Assembly (NCBI RefSeq): GCF_000003855.2
Contig: NW_003101682.1
Coordinates: 4,809,747-4,873,746, forward strand
Source of the DNA: Blastomyces gilchristii SLH14081
Taxonomy: Eukaryota; Ascomycota; Eurotiomycetes; Onygenales; Ajellomycetaceae
DNA: 64,000 nt
Direction: 5' to 3'
Position 1 is the first letter of the stretch; each line of letters begins with the position of its first letter. The translations under genes and the position numbers were made by a program. Positions 11,481-23,000 of the stretch are shown one piece after another. The notes beneath the pieces are model-generated. The model saw only the letters and a program-made list of their open reading frames with translations. It did no database searches and was not told the origin of the DNA.

Positions 11481-13060
11481 GAAGACACTTGCTAATATTG
11501 TATGAAAAGTCTTCAAAGTGAAAGAGATGCTCATGTTAAATAACTCTCTGAATTCTGCAAACATTAAGAGAAAGCAGACTTCTGAATGAAGTGCAGGTGA
11601 GAATAATGAAGCAGATGCTTATCTCAATATCTTAGAGCTTAAAATGTTAATGTATAAGAGACACTTGAGTAAGAATTGAGAGATGACTGTAAAAGTGTTC
11701 ACAGACACAGAAGCTTCTATATAATATATTAATAATTATATGATTTAAAGACTGAAAGAAGTCTGCTGAGTGAAGAATATCTGATGTATAAGATTATCTG
11801 ATAACTGATATTTAATATCATCTGTAAGAGTAAGAGTTCTCTTGTACTTCAGAGAATAATCTTGCTATATTTGAGTGCAAGAGCTGCAGAATGTGAAATA
11901 CAATCTTATACTCAGACTCAATTGATTTCAAAGATTCAATTCACAGATTCAATGATGTACATGTTATATATAATTAACTGATAAGAAGAAAACAGTTCAT
12001 ACAATTCTATCAACTAATATGAGAAGAATATTTCATATCTCTGATATAGAAGAATTAAATCTGCTTACATATTAATAAGTAAAGAGAACAATTCACAAGA
12101 TCTTATCTGAAAGCATTCTGTATGTTATACAGGACCTGAAAGTAGAGAAAATCAAGATAAAGAATATATAGAAGGATAAGTATATGAAGAAGCTTCTGAA
12201 GAAGTATAAGAAGATCTTCTGAATAGATTCTTTATCAGAATTGCTGCTGAAATGAGGATTTGTACATGAGATTGACACAGAGAATATAAAACCAGTCAAC
12301 TGAAATGTGTACTCTCTGTTATAAATGCATCTTGAAGAACAGAAGTGTTAGATTACAGATCTTCTAGAATATGGTCTTATATGACTCTCATCAAGTGTGT
12401 AAGGCTTTCCAGTTCTATTCATGAAAAAGATGAGTGAGGAGTAGTGAATGTGTATCAATTATCAAGCACTCAACAAGCTTATGATCAAGAATGAATATTC
12501 ACTGTCATGAATTCGACAACAGTTGAATACAGTTGAAAATGCCTGATATCTATTGAAGATTGATCTTCTCTCAGAATACTGATAGATATGTATGAATGAA
12601 CTGTCAGTTCTGTGAACCATGTTTAATATATAATAAGTGAAGTTTGAATTCCTGACAATGTCATTTGATCTGATAAATGCACTTATTATCTTTCAAATAA
12701 TGATGAATATGATTCTTTATAAACAGAATGAAATCTCATGTCTTATATATCTTGATAACATTCTAGTCTTTTCAAACTTATATAATAAATATCTGAAGCA
12801 TCTTAATGAAGTGCTTATAACTCTGACAGAGCATAAGCTCTATATCAAATTAACAAAGTATGTGTTTGAAATGAAAGAGTTAAAGTTCATAGAACATGTA
12901 GTAAGTAATGACTGTATATATCTTATTTCAGAGAAATTGAATGTTATAGTGAATTAACTGTGACTGAGAAATATATATTATATACAACAGTTTCTTAAGT
13001 TAATCTTATATTACTGCAGATTTATCAGGGATTTTATATAAGTATCTGTATCACTCTCAG
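11481..13060 (+). pseudogene. Gypsy-E1 protease and reverse transcriptase (degraded)
   Basis: A protease-like FTDTEAS block (normally DSGA/DTGA) lies near 11700, followed by hydrophobic strands. RT starts around 12080. The best-preserved stretch, 12637-12957, is open for 106 codons: FLTMSFDLINA (MPFGLxNAP block), FQIMMNMIL, IYLDNILVFS (catalytic YLDDILVFS with the second Asp changed to Asn, GAC to AAC), then the LYIKLTKYVFE and EHVVSNDCI blocks of the RT thumb. This order is diagnostic of Ty3/gypsy. The Asp to Asn change alone would kill the polymerase. Confidence 0.88.
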
Positions 13061-13640
13061 ATCTCTTAGGACAAATGAATAATCTGTGAAAGAAGAAGTT
13101 TCATTCAATCATCTGAAATGCTGTGTGCAAAGAGACTTTTCTCACACTGAGAAAATGTATAATAATATTCTCAGTGCTTATTCAATCAGATTATAATAAA
13201 TCTTTCTATATTAAGACAGATGCATCTGAATGAGCTATCAGAGATACTCTTCTACAGATCAGCAAGAACAGTAAGCTGCACTCAGTGATATATAATGATA
13301 GAAAACTATCAAGTGCTGAGCTCAATTACTCAGTGTATGAAAAGGAATTGCTAGTGATTAAGCATGTGCTGATGTTATGAAATAGATATATCAATAATAA
13401 GCATATAACAACAGTGATTACAGATCATGAAAGTCTTATCTATCTATAATTAATAATAAAACCTTTTAAATGCTTAGTATATTGAATCTCAGAGTTTGAA
13501 GTATATAATCTTCATATCAAATACTGAAAGAAATCAGATACTGTGATATCTGATGCAATCAGTTGCAGATCTGATTTCATGAATAAGAATTCTGTGAACT
13601 AGATATAAGAGAAGTGTGTATTAAACACACTGAGAGAGTG
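13061..13640 (+). pseudogene. Gypsy-E1 RNase H (degraded)
   Basis: Frame near 13205-13450 shows IKTDASE (catalytic first Asp present), then AIRDTLLQISKNSKLH, RKLSSAELNYSVYEKELLVIKH (catalytic Glu), and TVITDHESLIYL (catalytic Asp). These are the family's conserved blocks in the expected order and spacing. A few TGA stops at expected Trp positions interrupt it. Confidence 0.85.
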
Positions 13641-14520
13641 CAAGGAATCAGAATGAGTGAATATAATAATCTCTCACTTGAAGAATAGCAAGATGTTGAA
13701 TAATAAGTGTCTTATAAAAGTAGTAGAAGAGATGCTTCTGAACTTCAAGCTGAGAAAATTGAAAAATGATGTTATGTTTTACTGTGATCTAGAATATGCA
13801 GAAGCTCTCTATCTAGAATATTTATTTAGATACAACTTAATGACTTACATTCACAAGGAATTCAGTCACTTAAAAAGTTCTACACTTATAAATATACTTG
13901 AATCAAGAGTATACTGATCAAGCATGGCCAAGAACATTCAGATATACACTTATAAGTGTCTGAATTGACAGATTGCAAAAGAATCTAAGAAAGGATTAGA
14001 ATATGAGAAAGCACAATATCAGATAAAGTGTATAATACCTCTGTTCAAACAATGAGAGATGAATCTCATAGACATATTATTATAAACATTAAATGAAAAT
14101 TGATGAATAATCACTGCTATTGATTACACTACTGACTGGCCAGTCATGAAAGCAGTTGCAGAGGTGATAGAGAAGATGATAGTGAAGTTTCTATATGATA
14201 AGATCTATATCAACTATGAAATGCTGTATAATATTCTAACTGATAATAGTGCAAATCTTATAGAAGAAGTAGTGAGGCATTTCATAAGTCAGTTACAGAC
14301 AAGATATCATAGAACAATGCCATATTATTCATGAATGAATGAGAAGATAAAATGCTTGAATGAAATCTTGAGCAACATGCTGATGAAATATCTAGTGAGT
14401 AAGTCTATGAGACTATGAGATGAATATCTTGAGCAGGCACTATTAGTCACATGAATTCAATAGCATACAGTCTTCAAGTGTTCATTATTCTACCTGTTGT
14501 ATGAATTGCATTCATGCATT
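13641..14520 (+). pseudogene. Gypsy-E1 integrase (degraded)
   Basis: Inserts the cDNA copy into the genome. The N-terminal zinc-binding region is near 13830-13990 (HKEFSHLKS for the second His pair; Cys pair mutated). The catalytic core starts AIDYTTDWPVMKAV (first Asp) near 14115 and continues to ILTDNSANLIEE (second Asp) near 14240. The third catalytic residue region is MPYYS, stop, MNEKIKCLNE. The next block, SSFYLLYE (14480-14512), is the typical gypsy GFxxxxxLYG-like segment. The Asp residues survive; stops and the missing Cys pair make it inactive. Confidence 0.87.
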
Positions 14521-15570
14521 TCAGAGAATGCTTTGAAAAAGGTGAGGAAGGAAACGGCAGTTGTGAATACAACAGTTGTGGGTACAACAGTAGTGAATGT
14601 AGCAGAAACAGCAGTTGTGAATGCAGCAGTCACAGAAATGGAACCAAGATTGAAGAAGATCAGCCATGCATGCATAAAAGCTAATGAGTTACTTCTGAAC
14701 TGAGCAATTCAATTGAAAAGAATACAAGGCTCACTAGTTAAGAAATTGAGTCTCAAGATGAGAATGTAAGTTCTCATACATAATGAGAGTTCTGAGAAGT
14801 TCCAATCTAGATGATTTAAGTCATATAAAATACTCAAATCACATTCTCTGAGAATATATGCATTGAAAGAATCAGAGAGACAGATCTTACACAACTTAAT
14901 AAATAATTCACATCTTATAAAAGTAAAGATATAAGACTTAAGTGAATTATAATCATCTACAGCACTATCATCAGCATTAAAAAAGAAGAGACTTGTAATT
15001 GAAAAGTCTTATGAAGTAAGAGAAATCATAGATACTTATAAATCAGATACTCTCACTTATTCCAATCTTTTCACAATTATAAGAAAAGAATGAGCAGAAA
15101 TGAAGAAATCAGATGAATATCATACTTTAATAAGTAATGAGACTGTAGCTGATTGTATAATAACACACTGCAGATAGCAAGTGTAACACAGCAAAGAACA
15201 GTCTCAAAGTAGCAGACTTATATATAAGTCAGATTACAGAAGAAAAAGAAATTCAGAGTTAAATTTAACTGTTTACATCAGTTCAATTGCAGAGATAATA
15301 GAGAATGAATCATCTGAAACATTCATAAATATGTGAGATCAAGTTATCTTGACTTCTGAGAATGCTCAGAGATTGAGTAAGATTAGTTTTAATAAGCTGT
15401 TTACTGTAGTGATCTGAGTGGGTGAAGAGAGACAGTATAATACATAAGATAGAATTACAAAAAGTGAAAGCTGCTGAACCTAGTCACTGAATACTATATT
15501 ATATAGAGATTATGTAGAAGTAGTGACTAGCAGATAAAGAAAAAGTGTAAGAAAAGAAAAGGGATAATAA
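14521..15570 (+). pseudogene. Gypsy-E1 pol C-terminal tail (degraded)
   Basis: After the integrase core the frame stays open for about 60 codons through a Val/Thr/Ala-rich stretch (VVNTTVVGTTVV). It passes a LKSHSLRIYALKES...ILHNLINNSHLIKV block that resembles the post-integrase GPY-type module of gypsy elements, then a Lys/Glu-rich tail around 15070-15380. Gypsy-E2 has the same tail on the minus strand (20540-19400). I did not find a convincing chromodomain here. Confidence 0.6.
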
Positions 15571-15717
15571 ATTGATCACTAACTATAAGAGTTAGCTGTA
15601 AAAGATAAATATTATTATACACACTTCATTCATTTTTATACATCACATGTTTAATCTACTTCCAACATCATGTTATCTGAAAAATGTCAAAAATAAAGAA
15701 AATCTCAAAACTCAAGA

Positions 15718-17260
15718 TCTGTAAGCAATTTAAGAGCTGCAAGCTGCTCTTATAATAATACTATATATATCTTCAATTTCTCTACTGCTCTGTGTACAAT
15801 ATTAATGTCATTTATCACAAGATTGACTGAAATGCCAATATAGAAATGTGTATATATATGTGTAGAAAAATTGAAGAAGAGCACAGAACCTGCAGAATCA
15901 GAAGTCAGAATAGAGAAGATAGAGATGAAAGAAATGAAAGAAGGAGAAGACATAGAACTGAATAAATGATAGTAGAAGTTATTCAGAACTGAATACTTAC
16001 AACTCAGTATGTATATAACCTTCTCTGCAGAGAAGGAAGAGAAAGTGATAGAAGAAGCTTGAGAATAGAAGAGAGTAGTTTCAGCAGTGTTATCATCTTC
16101 AATTAAAATGATCTCTGACACTGAAGTAACTAAGAACTATTATTAGTGTATGAAACTGCAAAGACAGAGAAAATAATTACTGAATGAACATCTACTGATC
16201 TTAGAATTGTATGTGTAATTAGAACACACACAAGACTTCTCAGAAAGAGAGAGAGAAACATGAAGAAATACAGAAAGTAGAACACAGTGTGTGAACAGCT
16301 CATTCTCACAATGACATCTCAGACAAGACATATGAGCCTCATATCTATAAGTGTAAAAGTGTACAATATTCATGTTTCTGTTTCTGAAAACACAGATATC
16401 TTTTATCTGCATTACAAAGTTGAATGACAGATATTAGAGAATAGACTGATACAGATCTATTATTCTGAAGAAATTTATCAGAGTGAATATCTCTGTGATG
16501 TTGAACTTTACAGTTATAAAAAGTTCCTTGATATCTGTGAATATCATAACTTTATATATAATAAAACTCATAACAATTTCTTCTAAGAACAGAAAAATCA
16601 GTGTCAGAAAGAAAAGATGAAAAAGAAAAAGACTTATAATCTTAATACTGTTAAGAGAGAGAGTGATTCTCTGATATAAGTGAACAATTGTCTTATCATG
16701 AATATTTAAAATGAATGTAATAATCAGTGTTTATAACTGAGCTTCAGATAGTCATATCATACACAGTCTTTGTACAATAAATTGTTCTAGAGATCAGTAA
16801 GAAGAGTGAAAGTATATATACTGAAAAATGTGATTCATTAAGTCTATACAATATCTTCTTGAAATGAGAAGAGCTGATAATAAAAGTAGAGACAGCAGAA
16901 CCAGAAGAAGCAGAGATAGCAGAAGTGAGAGAATCAGACTCAGAGACAGAGATAGCAGAAGCAGAAGAACCAGACATCAGAGCAGGTGTAGAAGATTGAG
17001 AGAGAGTGACAGAGAAAGAAACAGAGAGAGCAGAGAGAGACACAGAAGACTCAGTCATACATAATATAGATAATTTCTTCATTATCATATTCTTCAAGTT
17101 CTCAATCAATGATTTAATATTGAGTTCACTATCATTGATGAATGCAGATCTGTCAATGTGTGAAGATTCTATATAAATAAAAATAAATATATCAGCATCT
17201 GTGTTCATGTAAAATTATGTCAGAAAACATGATCAGAAGTCTACTGAGAGAAAAAAAAAT
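15718..17260 (-). pseudogene. Gypsy-E1 antisense extra ORF: Ser-rich then Cys-rich protein
   Basis: Three minus-strand open pieces run from 17208 down to 15750. First, 17208-16744 (154 codons): DIFIFIYIESS, SLIENLKNMIMKKLSILC, a Ser/Ala-rich run, then FKKILYRLNE and a hydrophobic stretch. Second, 16412-16143: VFRNRNMNIVHFYTYR, then CLRCHCENELFTHCV and SEKSCVCSNYTYNSKIS followed by RCSF. Third, 16121-15750: MSEIILIEDDN, Ser/Phe-rich, ending VINDINIVHRAVEKL. The Cys spacing recalls fungal Cys-rich domains of unknown function (from memory, DUF3716-like; unchecked). The order is shared with Gypsy-E2. The role is unknown; it lies between pol and 3' LTR and opposes pol. Confidence 0.6.
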
Positions 17261-17738
17261 AATTGAGAGTGTATAAGAAGATGAAGAAGATGTGTCATTC
17301 ATAGTAATACATTCTGATAATTGTTAGAAGATAAACAAGTTCTGGTTATATTTCACAATGCATTATACTTACTACTAATAAACTGTCTGATATGAGTACT
17401 ATAATAATACTTGTTATGAGAATGAGAGGTCATTGCCAGAAATGTGTACAATGTAATAGATGAACAGATAGAAAGAGTTGAATAGAAGAAGAAGTAGAAA
17501 TCTTGAATGAGATGATAATGTTTGTAATAACAATGATGATGAAGATAATTGAAGAATGAGAAAAGTTAGTGAATGACAAATATAATATAGTAAAAGTTTC
17601 TTGATGAGAGTGTATACAGAACACTAGCTAAATCAGAAATAGATCACATAATTGTGAAAACTAGTGGCACACTAATCTGCATGAAGCTAGGATGTATGAC
17701 ATGATCACATGAGTGTGACTGAATCTGGTAGGGGAGAA

Positions 17739-17905
17739 TGTGGTTTGAAAGAACATACAACCACTGGATAATAACACAGCCACTTCTGAACTTGCTTACA
17801 AATGTAAAGGGGCCATAGCGGCCACCAATTAATTTAGTGTACAGTATATAAGATGCCGGCGTACGCCTGTAATCGTACACTGGCTCAAGCAACCTTTGAA
17901 TCACA
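17739..17905 (+). repeat. Gypsy-E1 3' LTR
   Basis: 167-bp LTR, direct repeat of 9611-9777, starting tgtggtttgaaag. CpG sites of the right half (gccggcgtacgcctg) survive; those of the left half are mostly lost. Confidence 0.9.
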
Positions 17906-17909
17906 CAAA

Positions 17910-19270
17910 GTTATGATATTCACAGATACTAAGAAACTTTTCACAATTATTAAATTTAATATTGCAGATATATCTGCTCTCATAAATTTCTTTGAAATAA
18001 TAGATTCATATCAGTCTATTCTCTGATATCTGTCATCTGACTTCATGATACAGACAAAAGATATTCATGTTTTCAGAAATAGAAATATGAATGTTATACT
18101 CTTTTACACCTGCAGACATGAGACTTATATGCCTTATCTGAGATATCATTGTGAGAACAGACTGTTCAAATGCTGTATTCTGCTTTCTACATTTCTCTCT
18201 GTCTCTCTCTCTCTTTCTGAGAAGCCTTGTACATATTGTAATTATATGTACAACTATAAGATCAGCAGATGTTCATTTGATAACTGTTCTCATCTCTGAT
18301 TTTGTGATTTTCATATACTAACAATGATTCTTAGTTGCTTCAGTGTCAGAGATTATTTTAATCAATAATGACAATGTCACTGAGACTATTCTCTTCTACT
18401 CTTAAGCTTCTTTCAGTACTTTCTCTTCCTTCTCTGCAGGGAAGGTTGTGCACACATCAGATTATAAGCATTTAGTCTCAGATAATTCTCATTATCATTT
18501 ATTCAGTTCTGCATCTTCTTTCTCTTTCATTTCTTTCATCTTTATTCTCTCTGCTCTGACTTCTGATTCTGTGAGTTTCACACTCTTCTTCAATTTTTCT
18601 ACATGCATGTGTACACATTTCTAGACTGGCCGCTGGGACCATGAATTTCACGTTTAGTCTCATTTGGTCTGATCCTATACATTTCTTGGCGTGAATCCCG
18701 CTGGGACTGGCTATCAAAAAAACATGTAAAGTGACTATATATCAGATCTTAAAATAGAACCATGACTTGAAAAAAATGAGAAAGTGATCTCATTTGGTCT
18801 CATTTAGTTCCATTCTTGGCATAAAGTTACTATTTTTAGACATTTTAAGGTTTTTTTTAGACTATTTTTAATTTTTTAAAAAGTAACACTTTTTGGTAAT
18901 GCTCAAATGAGATTTAAAGTCATTTAAAGCAATAAAAATAATTTAAATTGAGAAGTGAAAATCATGGTCTCATTTGAAAAATGTGACAAGAGTAGACAGT
19001 AAGTCTCACTGAGACAGTATGAAACTACTATCTAATGTTAAAACTGTGTAATGGGATCAGTCGAATTGGTAATGAGACTATTAAAAAATCTGGTCCTGGT
19101 TCCAGACACGGTCACACGGTCAGTCTACACATTTCTATATTGATATTCCAGTCAATCTTGTAATGAACAATATTAATGTTATACATAGAGTAGTAGAGGA
19201 ATCAGAGACATGCACAGCATTGTTGCAAGACCAGCTTGCAGCTCTTAAATCTCTTACAGATCTTGAGTTT
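17910..19270 (+). pseudogene. Gypsy-E2 antisense extra ORF, second part (Cys-rich), split by a MITE
   Basis: Continuation of the + frame cut by Gypsy-E1. It reads VMIFTDTKKLF, then at 18045-18299 IQTKDIHVFRNRNMNV, YTCRHETYMPYLRYHCENRLFKCCI in pieces, and SEKPCTYCNYMYNYKISRCSF. The third part (about 18340-18613) matches the Gypsy-E1 copy (SEIILINNDN) and is broken by MITE-3 at 18622-19127. Between the two copies several Cys positions are retained in one and Tyr in the other, so the ancestral protein had a regular Cys array. Confidence 0.55.
18622..19127 (+). mobile_element. MITE-3: hAT-type non-autonomous DNA transposon in Gypsy-E2
   Basis: 506 bp with terminal inverted repeats: tagactggccg at the left and cggtcagtcta at the right (10 of 11 bases pair). 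The 8-bp TSD cacatttc is perfect (18614-18621 and 19128-19135). Gypsy-E1 holds the empty site on its minus strand (around 15838-15855). The element has no ORF. 8-bp TSDs are typical of the hAT superfamily; the transposase source is not in this window. Confidence 0.85.
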
Positions 19271-19399
19271 TGAGATTTCCTTATTTTTGACATTTTTCAG
19301 GTGACATGGTGTTGAAAATAGATTAAACATGTGATGTATGAAAATGAATAAGATATGTATGATAACATTTGTCCTTTTTATAGTCAATTCTTACAGTTG

Positions 19400-20560
19400 A
19401 TAATCAATTCATTATCTCTTGAGTCATTCTCTTTTCTTTTCTTATGTTTTTTCTTTGTCTGCTAGTCACTACTCTTATATGATCTCTATATAATACAGCA
19501 TTCAGTGACTAGGTTCAGCAGCTTTTATCTTGTGATTCTGTCTCATGTATTATACTGTCTCTCTTCACTCACTCAGATCAGTACAGTGAACAGGTTCTTG
19601 AAACTAATCTCATCTGATCTCTGAGCATCTTCTGAAATTGAGATGACTTGGTCTCATGTGTCTGCAGATGTTTCAGATACTTCATTCTCTGTTGTCTCTG
19701 TGATTAAACTGATGTAGACAGTTAAATTCAACTCTGAATTTCTTTTTCTTCTGCAATCTGACTCATGTATAAGTCTGTCACTCTGAGACTGCTCTTTACT
19801 GCATTGCATCTGCTGTCTGTAGTGTGTTATTATACAACTGACTACAGTCTCATTACTTATTGAAGTGTGATATTTATCTGATTTCTTCATTTCTTCTTAT
19901 TCTTTTCTTATAATCATGAAAAGATTGAAATAAGTGAGATTATCTAATTTGTAAGCATCTATAATTTCTCTTACTTTATGAGACTTTTCAATTATAAGTC
20001 TCTTCTTTTTCAACACTGATGATAGTGCTGTGAATAATCATAATTTACTCAGATCTTGTACCTTTGTCTTCACAAGGTATGAATCATTTATTAAGTTATA
20101 TAAGATCTGTCTCTCTGGTTCTTTCAATGTGTATGTTCTCAGAGAATGTAATTTGAGTATTTTATATAACTCAAATCATCTAGATTGAAACTTCTCAGAA
20201 CTCTTATTATATATAAGAACTCAAGTTCTTATCTTGAGACTTGATTTCTTAACTAGTGAGTCTCATATTCTTTTCAATTGAATTGCTCAGTTCAGGAGTA
20301 ACTTGTTAGCTTTTGCATGTGTGTGACTGATCTCTTTCAATCTTGATTCCATGTCTGTCACTTCTGTGTCCGCAACTGTTGCATCTGCAACTGTTATTCC
20401 TGCTGTGTCTGCAACTGCTGTTCTCTTTCTCACCTTTTTCAAAGCATTCTCCAGAATGTGTGAATGCAATTCATACAACAGGTAGAATGATGAACACTTG
20501 AAGACTGCATGCTGCTGAATTTGTGTGACTAATAGCATCTGACAGAGATATTCATCTCAT
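19400..20560 (-). pseudogene. Gypsy-E2 pol C-terminal tail (degraded)
   Basis: Minus-strand copy of the Gypsy-E1 tail. The open part 20538-20287 covers the FYLLYELHSHILENALKKV block and an Ala/Thr/Val-rich linker. A second open part (19890-19654) gives KKSDKYHTSISNETVVSCIITHYR and a Lys/Asn/Ser-rich end, parallel to 15090-15300 in Gypsy-E1. Confidence 0.6.
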
Positions 20561-21310
20561 AATCTCATAGACTTGCGCACTAGATATTTTATCAGCATGT
20601 TGCTCAGAATTTCATTTCAGTGTTTCATCTTTCTGTTCATCTGTGAATAATATGATGTTGTTCTACAATGTCTTGTCTGTAACTGATCTATGAAATGCCT
20701 CACTGCTTCTTCTATGAGATTCACATCATTATCAGTTAGAATCTCATGTGATATTCTATAGTTGATATAGATCTCATCATGTAGAAACTTCATCATCATT
20801 TCCTCTATTACCTCTGAAACTGCTTTCACAACTGGCCAGTCAGTAGTGTAGTCAATAGCAGTGATTATTCAATAATTTCCATTTGATGTTCATGACAATA
20901 TATCTATGAGGTCCACTCTTCGTCATTTGAACAGTTATATCATACATTCCACCTGATATTGCACTTTCTTAGATTCTTTTGTGACCTGGCAATTCCAGTA
21001 CTTGTGAGCATACACCTGGATGTTCTCAGCCATGCTTGGCCAGTATACTCTTGATTTGAGTACACTTATGAGTTCAGGGCTTTCTAAGTGACTGAATTCC
21101 TTGTGCATGTGAGTCATTAAGTCATGTCTAAATAAATGTTTCAGATAGAGAGCTTCTGCATATTCTAGATTATAATAAAGTATAACATCATTTTTCAATT
21201 TCTTCAGCTTGAAGTTTGAAAGCATCTCTTCTATCACTTTTACAAGATGCTTGTTATCTGATACTTTGTCATTTCTTAAGCAAGAGATCATTGTATTCAC
21301 TCAGTCTGAT
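20561..21310 (-). pseudogene. Gypsy-E2 integrase (degraded)
   Basis: The piece at 21300-20935 is open for 121 codons and includes the zinc-binding module: HKEFSHLES for the His pair and HKYWNCQVTKE for the first Cys (second position altered). The catalytic core continues at 20829-20617, with EILTDNDVNLIEEAV (second Asp) and TTSYYSQMNRKMKH for the third-residue block. It is better preserved at the N-terminus than the Gypsy-E1 copy. Confidence 0.85.
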
Positions 21311-23000
21311 TTCTTACATTCTCTCAGTGTGTTTAATATGAACTTCTCTTATGTCTAGTTCACTGAACTCTTACTCATGAAATCAGGTCTGTGACTGATT
21401 ACATCAGATATCACAGCATTCAATCTCTTTCAGTATTTAATATAAAGATTGTACACTTAAAACTCTGAGATTCAACATGCTAAGCATTTGAAAGCTTTTA
21501 TTGTTAATTATAGATAGATGAGACTTTTATAATCTGTTATTATCATTGTCATATGCCTGTTGTCAATATATCTATCTCATAATGTCAGCATGTTCTTGAT
21601 CACTAGCAATTTCTTTTCATGCACTGAGTAATTGAGCTCAGTATCTGATAGTTTTCTATCATCATACATTATCAGATGCAGCTTGCTGTTCTTACTCATC
21701 TGCAGAAGAGCATCTCTGATAGCTTATTCAGATGTATTCATCTCAATATAAAAAGATTTATTGCAATCTGATTAAATAAGCACTGAAGATATTATCACAC
21801 ATTCTCTTAGTATGAGAAAGATCTCTTCACACACAGTATTTCAGATGATTGAATAAAACTTCTTCTTTCACAGATTTGTATCTGTTTCTCTTAAGAGATC
21901 TGAGAGTGATGCAGATATTTGTATAAAATTCTTGATGCATCTGCAGTAATATAAGACTAATTCAAGAAACTGTCATACATGATATACATTTCTCAGCTGT
22001 GATCAATTCACTATAACATTCAATTTCCTCAGAATGAGGTATATACAGTCATCACTTACTACATATTCTACAAACTTTAACTCTTCTATTTCAAACACAC
22101 ACTTTATTGAGTTGATGTAGAGCTTATACTCTGTCAGAGTTGTAAGCACTTTATCAAGATACTTCAGATATTCATTGTATGAGTTTGAGAAAACTAGAAT
22201 GTTATTTAGATATACAAGATATAAGGTTTCATTCTGTTTATAAAGAATCATATTCATCATTGTTTGAAAGATGATGAGTATATTTATCAGACTGAATAAC
22301 ATTGCTAGGAATTCAAACTTTCTCTATTGTATATTAAATACAGTTCACAGTACTGATAGTTCATCTACACAGATCTGTCAATATTCTGAAAGAAGATTGA
22401 TCTTTGATAGATATCAGGCATTTCTGACTGTATTCAACTGTTGTTGAATTCATAACAATGAGTATCTGTTCTTAATCATAAGCTTGTTAAGTACTCAATA
22501 ATTTATACACATTTATCACTCCTTATCTGCCTTTTTCATGAATAGAACTGAGAAACCTCATATGCTTAATAAGAGTTATATGAGATCATATTCTAGAAGG
22601 TCTGTGATCTGATACTTCTGTTCTTCAAGATGTATTTATAACAGAGAGTATGCATTTTGATTGACTGATTTCATATTCTCTATATCAATCTCATGTATGA
22701 ATTCTCATTTCAGCAGTAATTCTGATGAAAGATCTGTTCAGAAGATCTTCTTATACTTCTTCAGAACTTTCTTTATACACTTGTTCTTCTACATATTCTT
22801 TATCTTGATTTTCTTCACTTCTGAGTCTCATATGATATACAGAATGCTTTTAGATAAGGTCTTATGAATTATTCTCTTTATTTATTAATATATAAGCAGA
22901 TTTAATCTTCTATATCAGAGATGTGAAATGTTCTTCTTATATCAGTTAATAGAATTGTATGAATCATTTTCTTTCTATCAGTTAATTATATATGACATAT
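21311..23000 (-). pseudogene. Gypsy-E2 reverse transcriptase and RNase H (degraded)
   Basis: RT piece 22302-22003: FSLINILIIFQTMMNMIL, then VYLNNILVFSNS, where the catalytic YLDD reads YLNN (both Asp to Asn), then LYINSIKCVFEIEELKFVEYVV. RNase H blocks follow at about 21780-21500 (DTSE-like acidic site near 21740, SSTELNYSVHEKKLLVI and a TDYKSLIYL-like end near 21540). The blocks match Gypsy-E1 one to one. Stops occur throughout. Confidence 0.83.

Larger units (their letters stand above)
9611..17905 (+). mobile_element. Gypsy-E1: Ty3/gypsy element inserted into its sibling Gypsy-E2 in the opposite direction
   Basis: Direct LTRs at 9611-9777 and 17739-17905, both 167 bp, starting tgtgg and ending aatcaca. 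TSD caaa at 9607-9610 and 17906-17909. The element is uninterrupted (8.3 kb) and shows the family's full organisation: gag, protease, RT, RNase H and integrase on the + strand, then a ~2-kb region with an antisense ORF, then the 3' LTR. Because it is inverted relative to Gypsy-E2, this part of the window contains long imperfect inverted repeats (for example 9600-15500 against 25300-19400). Confidence 0.93.

Noticed and set aside
14490..14675. Minus-strand Val/Thr/Ala-rich ORF
   Set aside because: Complement of the repetitive linker in the Gypsy-E1 pol tail, whose + frame joins the integrase.
16864..17064. Arg/Ser-rich ORF on the + strand (SR-protein-like)
   Set aside because: It is the complement of the Ser/Ala-rich part of the antisense ORF, as is the similar minus-strand ORF at 9345-9112 in E2. 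Conserved flanking blocks support the Ser-rich strand, although the choice is not proven.
18624..19125. MITE read as Tc1/mariner with TA duplication
   Set aside because: TA is part of the TIR; perfect 8-bp duplications outside it at three loci fit hAT better.
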